Assembly: GCA_030637925.1 (NCBI GenBank)
Contig: DAOWFR010000031.1
Location: forward strand, 1-11,846
Source: Methanobacteriota archaeon
Lineage (GTDB): Archaea > Nanobdellota > Nanobdellia > Woesearchaeales > SM23-78
Direction of reading: 5' to 3'
Length of the DNA: 11,846 bases
Shown: positions 6,797 through 11,846 of the stretch, one piece after another
Numbering within the stretch: the stretch's first letter is position 1
How the letters are laid out: every line of letters begins with the position of its first letter
Notes under the pieces: generated by a model
What the model saw: only the letters and a program-made list of their open reading frames with translations
What the model was told of the DNA's origin: nothing
The model's database searches: none
Position numbers and translations under genes: made by a program

Positions 6797-8760
6797 AGTC
6801 TCCAGAAGTATCTGTGGACACTGGAAAAAATCATGATTCTAATCCTAATCTTGAAAAAAGAATCTCAACCAGTAGGAGCAAGATAATTGCCTATGACCTA
6901 GATAATGTGATTGCTTCAGACAGATACACGATTTGTCGTGATGAGACTGGAGAAAAAGTGGTTCATGGACAAGGACAATGGGGTATAGTATATCGTTTCT
7001 TTGACAATCTGCTTGGAGAATATGTTGCTATCAAAGTCCCAAGCCCCCAAGCCTTGGCTTTAGAACAGATGGATTACAGGAATATTGATTTATTTAGGGC
7101 AATTAGAAAAGAAGCTGGTAAAAGAAAACTATGCGCTAATGTTGTGCCAACAGAATTTGAAGTTGATGCAGAGGGAAGGCCATTTAATCCAATGCCTGAG
7201 TATTATGCTATCTTCTCAGATGTTATGGAAGCTTCTTCTCAGAGAAAAAGAGAAAAAAAAGAAACAGAGTACGGGGTACAAAAACCCTTTAAATCAGGGC
7301 TTTACATTGATGAGATAATTGGTTATCTTAAATGCTTGGTTAATGGATTAGCTGATTTTCATAAAAAAGAGAATAGAGTTCTGTGTGATATAAAACCAGA
7401 TAATATCCTAGTAGAGGTTGATCATGATGGAGATATTACTGATTTAAAAAAAGTAAGGAAAGAAGTAAAAGAAAAACTAAAAAAATGGCACCCAAATGGT
7501 TGGGAAGCCCATCTTGCTGATAAAGGAACAGCAACCTATGCTTCTGTTGAAACACATTCAGGCCCAAGAGATAACATGGGCGATATATTCACAAGGCATC
7601 CAGAAATGTTCTTAGAAGAAAGAGTTCCTGAGAAAAAGCATGATGTTTATGCAGTTGCTTCTATGGGCTATCTGACGTTTGAAGGTAAATTCCCATTTCA
7701 AGATGATATTCAGAGGTTAATGAAAAAAGGAGGAAAAGAAAAAGTTGCGGAGTATATGAAAGATTTCTTTACATTGAAAATTGGTTCATTTGGAAGTGTT
7801 GATGTTGTTAGATATCTAGGAGATGAAATCAAAACTAAATTCAAGAATTCAAGTATTCCTCCTGAGTTTAAAGAAGTTTTAGAGGCTGGTTTTAATGGTT
7901 ATTGTAAAGATGGTAATGAATTAAAGGAAGAACTTACTGATGCTGAAAGAAAATACAGGTCAAGAGTCATTGGAGAAGCAGCTGTTAAAGCAAAACTAAA
8001 AGAGAAAACCAGAAAATGGATTATTGGAACAGTTGCATCATATGTAGGCCTTATGGGTTTGCTTTGGCTTGGCTACACTAAAACTAAGCCAGATTACAGA
8101 GAAAAGACAGAGGCAATGGCAAGAATGGAATACAGGCTTCCAGAGAATAGTGATGTTACTTTTTTAGTTGATCAAGAACATGTTAATCAATATCCTGTTG
8201 TTAGGAAGAAAGTAATGCCAGCTTCATTAAACCAAGAAGGGTTTCCAATGACCAGAGAGAAATATATTTCTTTAAATCGTTTTGGTAGTGAGAAAAAAGG
8301 CGTGATTTATCAATTAGCATGTGCTTATTTAGAATCCATGTGGGATGCTAGCGATGATAAATTAAGGCCTTTGGATTATGTAAGCAGATTTCATCAAAAT
8401 GTTGATCAAGATGACAAGCCTGACGCTGTAGGAATGGCAATGGCAATGAATGGCGTGCCTTTTGAAACCTATTTAAGATGTTTAAGTAAAGTAGCTTTAA
8501 ATCTTAATGCAATTTATGAGAATAATGATAAAAACAAGAAAGCAGTTATCCCATTAGCGGATGTTGTAACTTCACTTTACGGAGGTATCCATAGAACCCA
8601 TACAGCTCAAAAAATTTCTAACTCATTTAAATTTGATGATTATATAAATGCAGCTTATCCTAGTGGAGAACGTATTTTTTCTGAGAAACAAGAACGTTTT
8701 TTAAGGCAGGTTATGTATAACTTCACTCAAAGGTTGCCTCAAAATATTCGCTTAAAATAG
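6793..8760 (+). CDS. Divergent transmembrane protein kinase or pseudokinase with helical ectodomain (kinase 2)
   Basis: A 655-residue paralogue of kinase 1; both open with MK(P/S)PEV(A/S)V and share the stretch before the kinase domain. Retained: glycine loop GQGQWGIV (59-66), VAIK Lys81, probable Glu107, catalytic Asp199 and Asn204 in LCDIKPDN, metal Asp243, and Asp284. Changed: HRD is LCD, DFG is DKG, APE is HPE. About 25 extra residues, rich in Lys, lie between the catalytic loop and DKG (roughly 208-235), and a charged insert lies near 147-167. Lys, both Asp and Asn are present, so catalysis is possible, but the lost DFG Phe could impair regulation. A membrane helix (about 409-428) leads to a mostly helical ectodomain (429-655) unlike that of kinase 1. 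The last 38 bases overlap the opposite PhoU-like gene. Confidence 0.85.
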   Translation: MKSPEVSVDTGKNHDSNPNLEKRISTSRSKIIAYDLDNVIASDRYTICRDETGEKVVHGQGQWGIVYRFFDNLLGEYVAIKVPSPQALALEQMDYRNIDLFRAIRKEAGKRKLCANVVPTEFEVDAEGRPFNPMPEYYAIFSDVMEASSQRKREKKETEYGVQKPFKSGLYIDEIIGYLKCLVNGLADFHKKENRVLCDIKPDNILVEVDHDGDITDLKKVRKEVKEKLKKWHPNGWEAHLADKGTATYASVETHSGPRDNMGDIFTRHPEMFLEERVPEKKHDVYAVASMGYLTFEGKFPFQDDIQRLMKKGGKEKVAEYMKDFFTLKIGSFGSVDVVRYLGDEIKTKFKNSSIPPEFKEVLEAGFNGYCKDGNELKEELTDAERKYRSRVIGEAAVKAKLKEKTRKWIIGTVASYVGLMGLLWLGYTKTKPDYREKTEAMARMEYRLPENSDVTFLVDQEHVNQYPVVRKKVMPASLNQEGFPMTREKYISLNRFGSEKKGVIYQLACAYLESMWDASDDKLRPLDYVSRFHQNVDQDDKPDAVGMAMAMNGVPFETYLRCLSKVALNLNAIYENNDKNKKAVIPLADVVTSLYGGIHRTHTAQKISNSFKFDDYINAAYPSGERIFSEKQERFLRQVMYNFTQRLPQNIRLK

Positions 8761-9646
8761 GGCTTGTTCCTATTTGTATTAATCTGAATAATTCTCTTAT
8801 ATGAGAAAGAATAACTGTGTCTTTTAATTTTGCTTGTTCTAGGTATTGGTAGCATTTACCGAACTGGTATTCTTGTCTTAACTGGTTTATTTTGTGTATG
8901 GACTTAATATCTTTTTTGTAATAAGCATTATAATAGAGTTGAAAATACTCTTCTAAACGTTCTAATAATTCAATGATTTTTTTATTTTGCCTTAAACTAC
9001 TCTTTGAAGCATATAGATAAAGATAATAATAAGCATGCTCTATGTGCATGATAAAGGTAAGGAGCTCCCAGTCTAGACTCGGGTTTTCTATTTTAAATCT
9101 TTCTTTTGTGAGTATTCTTCTGCAGAACAAGACGTATTTATCTTGTTGGTCTCTGAATTCTTGTATCTCTTTTATACTGTTAAATTTGTTGTTTTTAAAA
9201 TCTGTGTTAACTATTCTCTGGGTTTCTTTTATTATTAAGAAGATTCTTCTTACCATCACATCATATTTTTCTTCTGTTGGCTCTGATATGTTCTCTATCT
9301 TACACTTATTTTCATCTTTTTCAGTTATCTCAAAGCCCAATAATATCTTAGTAGTAACTTCTTTTACTATGTTTAAAAGGCTTTCATCAATATTTCTTAT
9401 GGTTATTGTGTCAAAACCTCTTCTGTATAAGTGTGTAAGTAGGATTTTTAGGTCTTTTTTGTTTTCTTCTGTTATTTCAATTGTTGTTTCTTTTTTTTCT
9501 TTTACAGCAGTGTCTATGGTTAGGGCTGTGCCTGTTTCTTTGATATCTATCTGGTCTCCTGGCTTTAAGCCTTTCTTATCTGCCCACTTCTTTGGCAGAT
9601 AGACTGTAAAGCCTCCTCCTCCTTGTTTTATGAGTTTACGCTTCAT
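8723..9646 (-). CDS. AbrB-PhoU fusion, PhoU-like phosphate regulator
   Basis: A 307-residue two-domain protein. Residues 5-47 form a SpoVT/AbrB-type swapped-hairpin DNA-binding domain (GGGGFTVYLPKKWADKKGLK, then PGDQIDI). Residues about 125-300 are a helical PhoU-like domain, with FRDQQDKYVLFCRRI and HIEHAYYYLY standing for the family's helix motifs. This domain pair is common in archaea and is usually annotated as a phosphate uptake regulator; actual control of phosphate transport here is untested, and no phosphate transporter gene lies in the window. A TATA box 26 bases before the ATG with no Shine-Dalgarno suggests a leaderless mRNA. Three tandem 9-mers in the divergent promoter are candidate binding sites for it. 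Its 3' end overlaps kinase 2 by 38 bases. Confidence 0.85.
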   Translation of the reverse strand: MKRKLIKQGGGGFTVYLPKKWADKKGLKPGDQIDIKETGTALTIDTAVKEKKETTIEITEENKKDLKILLTHLYRRGFDTITIRNIDESLLNIVKEVTTKILLGFEITEKDENKCKIENISEPTEEKYDVMVRRIFLIIKETQRIVNTDFKNNKFNSIKEIQEFRDQQDKYVLFCRRILTKERFKIENPSLDWELLTFIMHIEHAYYYLYLYASKSSLRQNKKIIELLERLEEYFQLYYNAYYKKDIKSIHKINQLRQEYQFGKCYQYLEQAKLKDTVILSHIRELFRLIQIGTSPILSEYFEATFE

Positions 9647-9668
9647 GCCTATAAGAGGGTTTCTTTTA

Positions 9669-9676
9669 TATTTAAA
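9669..9676 (-). promoter_or_regulatory. TATA box for the AbrB-PhoU gene
   Basis: The minus strand reads TTTAAATA, centred 26 bases before the ATG at 9646. A nearby alternative, AAATATAAAA at 9664-9673, is centred about 23 bases away. Either implies a start of transcription at or next to the ATG. Confidence 0.5.
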
Positions 9677-9687
9677 TCTTTTTATTT

Positions 9688-9714
9688 TGATATTAGTGAT
9701 ATTAATGATATCAG
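9688..9714. repeat. Three tandem 9-base repeats in the divergent promoter
   Basis: TGATATTAG (9688-9696), TGATATTAA (9697-9705) and TGATATCAG (9706-9714) follow each other without gaps. All share TGATAT, and the last contains the palindrome TGATATCA. They lie just upstream of the AbrB-PhoU TATA box and about 70 bases before the secreted-protein gene, so they may be operator half-sites for either gene. Confidence 0.55.
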
Positions 9715-9769
9715 AAACATATTAATACAATTCATATCTATCTTTACTAAGAAGTAGTAAAAACTTACG

Positions 9770-9801
9770 AGGTTGAGACAAATGAAAAGGTTGAGACAAA
9801 T
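9770..9801 (+). repeat. 14-base direct repeat spanning a ribosome binding site and start codon
   Basis: AGGTTGAGACAAAT occurs at 9770-9783 and again at 9788-9801, 18 bases apart. The first copy holds the ribosome binding site GAGGT (9769-9773) and the first two bases of the ATG at 9782. The second copy is coding (RLRQI) and continues as ATA instead of ATG. It looks like an 18-base tandem duplication. The TTG at 9773 is part of the binding site rather than the start. Confidence 0.6.
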
Positions 9802-10870
9802 AGGAAAGAAAGTGCTAAGCACTTTGTTAATACCTGCAGCACTAGCAGGTTCAATATATCTTTCTCCAAAAAAAGTTAGTGCACAAGATACAAAGCCATT
9901 AGAGTTTAAGATAGAAAATACAATCTATCGTGACAAAGAAAGTGGTCTGGTAAATGATAAGATAAGAACAACTCTGAGTTATGATAGATTTAGCTTTAGA
10001 TTAGACAGGAATGAAGGTAGACAGAGCCAGTACATGTTTAGTTTCAAGGCAATTAACAAAGACAACACAAAACTAAGTTTGTTTCATCAAGGAGACATAA
10101 AAAACAAAGATAACAGTGCATCATATTGTTTTGGGGGAGCTTTAATCCAGAATATAGGGAAATTACCAGTACTAGGAGAAACATCAGCAAAGCTGCTTCA
10201 TTTAACTTCATCTAAGACAGACGATAAGCCATTTCAAAAATATGTTGCAAATCTAATAGGAGAACACTTTGATATAGCATATCAGCTAAAAGTTAATAGG
10301 GAGAGAGAAAAAGATCCGCAGTACTATGTTGCGTATCATAACAAAAACATACATGCAAGTCTGGGAAAAACAGATGGTAACAAGATAGAAGGAATATTTG
10401 TAACCAAGGATATGCCTGGTTTTAGCTTAGTAACCTTTGGAAACTATGACCTTGACTCAAAAGTGCTTTCACTAAGCTCATGGAATGCATTTAAGAATGG
10501 AAGTAAAGATATATACAACCAAGACATAGCAAGACTAGCATCCAACCTTCTGACACTAGGGAGTGTAGAAGTAAACTTCCCATATTTTACATCATATCTA
10601 ACCCAAGGAGATGTAACTCACAAACTAGACCTAGAAATTGGTAAAGGAAGTTTCAAGATGGCAAATCAAGTAGGAATGAAGATAACACCAAATTTAGGAG
10701 TAGGAGCAGGAGCCATGATAAAGAAACTCAAAGGAGGCAAACTAGAATTAGAACCAGTAGTAGAAGCCTTTGGCAGAATACCTCTTGGTAAAAACCTAGA
10801 CCTCCATGTGGAAGGAGCCTACTTTGACGGAAGGTTTAATGGCTATGCATACATACAGTTCAAGAAATAA
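9782..10870 (+). CDS. Secreted beta-rich protein of unknown function
   Basis: A 362-residue protein from the ATG at 9782, eight bases after GAGGT. It has a signal peptide: basic start (MKRLRQIGKK), hydrophobic core (about 11-27) and a VSA|Q cleavage site near residue 34. The rest alternates polar and hydrophobic residues in many short strands with Gly/Asn/Asp turns. The last 70 residues (GVGAGAMIKK to YAYIQFKK) are most regular and end near a Phe, a pattern reminiscent of outer-membrane beta barrels. I recognise no family. An archaeal cell would normally lack an outer membrane, so a soluble or surface-layer-associated beta protein is as likely. Compared with its neighbours it uses more ATA and CTA codons. 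A T-rich tract follows the stop. Secretion is well supported; barrel shape is speculation. Confidence 0.75.
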   Translation: MKRLRQIGKKVLSTLLIPAALAGSIYLSPKKVSAQDTKPLEFKIENTIYRDKESGLVNDKIRTTLSYDRFSFRLDRNEGRQSQYMFSFKAINKDNTKLSLFHQGDIKNKDNSASYCFGGALIQNIGKLPVLGETSAKLLHLTSSKTDDKPFQKYVANLIGEHFDIAYQLKVNREREKDPQYYVAYHNKNIHASLGKTDGNKIEGIFVTKDMPGFSLVTFGNYDLDSKVLSLSSWNAFKNGSKDIYNQDIARLASNLLTLGSVEVNFPYFTSYLTQGDVTHKLDLEIGKGSFKMANQVGMKITPNLGVGAGAMIKKLKGGKLELEPVVEAFGRIPLGKNLDLHVEGAYFDGRFNGYAYIQFKK

Positions 10871-10880
10871 ATGAAAAATT

Positions 10881-10895
10881 ATTTTTTATATTTTT
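10881..10895 (+). terminator. T-rich tract, possible terminator of the secreted-protein gene
   Basis: ATTTTTTATATTTTT follows the stop codon at 10870 by ten bases. Oligo-T runs are enough to end transcription in many archaea. It may instead be partial, because the next gene begins at 10899 without an obvious TATA box of its own. Confidence 0.45.
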
Positions 10896-10898
10896 AAA

Positions 10899-11207
10899 AT
10901 GAAATCAGACCTAAGAGTTATTGAACAAATGAAGTACATCTTACCAAATATTTTCACAAAGAAAACTGTGAAGGTGCTTGCTTATTGTACTGATTGTTTA
11001 GACACAGAAAAAGAGGTTCCTTTAGAATCAAGACTAATAGAGTTAGGAAGAGAAACTAAGGAATTCGAAACTAAGCATGGTAAAGTATCAAGGATTAGAT
11101 ATAAGTATGAACATGTGATAGAATGCAGAGAAGGACACCGGATATACAAAAAAGCTTATTGGACTCTATGGGAAGAAATTTTTCCATTACCCCCTGCTGG
11201 TTGGTGA
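10899..11207 (+). CDS. Small Cys/His protein, possibly zinc-binding, unknown function
   Basis: A 102-residue protein I do not recognise. It has CTDC at residues 30-33 and CREGH at 76-80 (Cys30, Cys33, Cys76, His80), a spacing that could bind one zinc ion and hold two beta segments together. The region between (LESRLIELG, then KVSRIRYKYEHVIEC) alternates charged and hydrophobic residues. The C-terminus is rich in Trp and Pro (YWTLWEEIFPLPPAGW). There is no signal peptide or membrane helix. No clear Shine-Dalgarno precedes the ATG; another Met in the same frame lies at residue 11. The stop codon sits inside the ribosome binding site of the next gene, six bases away, so they are almost certainly expressed together. 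Coding is supported by this coupling; function is not. Confidence 0.7.
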   Translation: MKSDLRVIEQMKYILPNIFTKKTVKVLAYCTDCLDTEKEVPLESRLIELGRETKEFETKHGKVSRIRYKYEHVIECREGHRIYKKAYWTLWEEIFPLPPAGW

Positions 11208-11208
11208 T
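11203..11208 (+). promoter_or_regulatory. Ribosome binding site for the TPR-like gene
   Basis: GGTGAT lies five bases before the ATG at 11214 and contains the stop codon of the preceding gene (TGA, 11205-11207). This indicates coupled translation and supports 11214 as the start. Confidence 0.65.
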
Positions 11209-11213
11209 AAAAA

Positions 11214-11846
11214 ATGAAACAAGAACAAACAAATAAAAAACTACCTGAAGAATTATCAGATTTGCTTGAATTTATTGTTAGAAGGAGAATTACTTCACCA
11301 CAAGATTTTCAGATGTTTAGCAAAAATGAAAGATTTGCTTTGTATGATGTTCTTGGAGATAGGTTTCTTAAAGGAAGAGAACGCTATTATGCTTTAGATT
11401 TGTATACTGCAGAAGGAAGAAATCTGCTTCCTGATAAAGCCAAGGAATTAGGAGATCTTTTTTATGAGAGTGAAGACTATGCTTTTGCTTTGGACCATTA
11501 TAAGGAAGCACCAGACTTGGTTCCTAAAAATAGATTTATTGAATTAGCTCAACACTATCTTTCGTTTGAAGATTTTAATCTTGAGACAGCCAAGGAGTGC
11601 TATGAATTAGCAGGAGAAAAGATTCCTTCAGATATGCTAGTTGATACTGCAAACAAGTTTCTGAGAAAAGGAATTGTTTCAACATCTAAGCAGCTCTATG
11701 AATTTGCAGGAAGAGCAATGATCTTAGATGAAAAAGAACTAATCAGAATAGGAGATAATCTTCTTGCACAAAATAATATTGATGGTTTTTATGATGTGTG
11801 TAAGTTAGCTCAGATAAAGCTGCCAATAAAAAAAATGCTTAAACAA
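11214..11846 (+). CDS. TPR-like helical repeat protein, 3' end cut by the window
   Basis: The frame is open to the window edge, giving 211 residues. After a charged N-terminus, helix pairs repeat every 30-40 residues: KELGDLFYESEDYAFALDHY (about 79-98), then a pair around IELAQHYLSFEDF and CYELAG, then VDTANKFLRKG with LYEFAGRA, then IRIGDNLLAQNN with VCKLA. The Leu/Ala/Tyr spacing within each pair resembles tetratricopeptide or Sel1 repeats, which form protein-binding superhelices. There is no signal peptide or membrane segment in the visible part, so it is probably cytoplasmic. The gene follows the small Cys/His protein gene by six bases and shares its translation signals, so the two may act together. 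The partner bound and any C-terminal domain are outside what can be seen. Confidence 0.75.
   Translation, partial: MKQEQTNKKLPEELSDLLEFIVRRRITSPQDFQMFSKNERFALYDVLGDRFLKGRERYYALDLYTAEGRNLLPDKAKELGDLFYESEDYAFALDHYKEAPDLVPKNRFIELAQHYLSFEDFNLETAKECYELAGEKIPSDMLVDTANKFLRKGIVSTSKQLYEFAGRAMILDEKELIRIGDNLLAQNNIDGFYDVCKLAQIKLPIKKMLKQ

Noticed and set aside
7252..7292. In-frame A AAA AAA slippery run in kinase 2 that could give a -1 frameshift product
   Set aside because: The -1 frame stops after about ten codons, there is no clear downstream structure, and the run lies in a Lys-rich insert where A-runs are expected.
9042..9602. Long open frame opposite the AbrB-PhoU gene
   Set aside because: It is a shadow: the minus-strand protein has two recognisable domains, while this frame gives only a low-complexity Ser/Leu/Phe product.
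10871..10897. Eight-codon mini-ORF after the secreted-protein gene
   Set aside because: It is nearly all A and T, overlaps the T-rich tract, and has no ribosome binding site.

Overview
The window reads as a compact, AT-rich archaeal chromosome segment. It encodes an archaeal-type tRNA m1A methyltransferase (TrmI), a DUF99 protein, the Fe-S ribosome-recycling ATPase Rli/ABCE1 and an AbrB-PhoU fusion regulator. Several genes have a TATA box 26-29 bases before the ATG, which suggests leaderless mRNAs. Short genes, ATGA start/stop overlaps and overlapping convergent gene ends point to a small genome. I infer a DPANN-type lineage (Woesearchaeota/Pacearchaeota-like), but the window holds no taxonomic marker that proves it.

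Layout: 1-1380 (+) holds the nearly complete TrmI gene and the DUF99 gene. 1333-4463 (-) holds rli1, then an HhH-GPD DNA glycosylase with its own promoter, then a DUF1461 membrane protein. 4464-4601 is a divergent promoter region with two TATA boxes and two palindromes. 4602-8760 (+) is a tightly coupled three-gene operon: a 47-residue ribbon-helix-helix (RHH) protein and two paralogous transmembrane Ser/Thr-type protein kinases with unrelated ectodomains. 8723-9646 (-) is the AbrB-PhoU regulator. 9647-9781 is a second divergent promoter region with three tandem 9-mers. 9782-10870 (+) is a secreted, beta-rich protein. 10899-11846 (+) is a probable pair: a small Cys/His protein and a TPR-like protein that runs off the window.

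The stretch most worth attention is the RHH-kinase-kinase operon. Its first gene probably represses the operon by binding a perfect 9+9 inverted repeat that fills the space between the TATA box and the predicted start of transcription. The two kinases share a kinase core and an N-terminal peptide, but differ in catalytic motifs and in what they expose outside the cell. This looks like a two-receptor signalling module that I do not recognise as a described system. The first two (+) genes and the (-) cluster are ordinary archaeal housekeeping. The secreted protein and the last two genes have no function I can assign.
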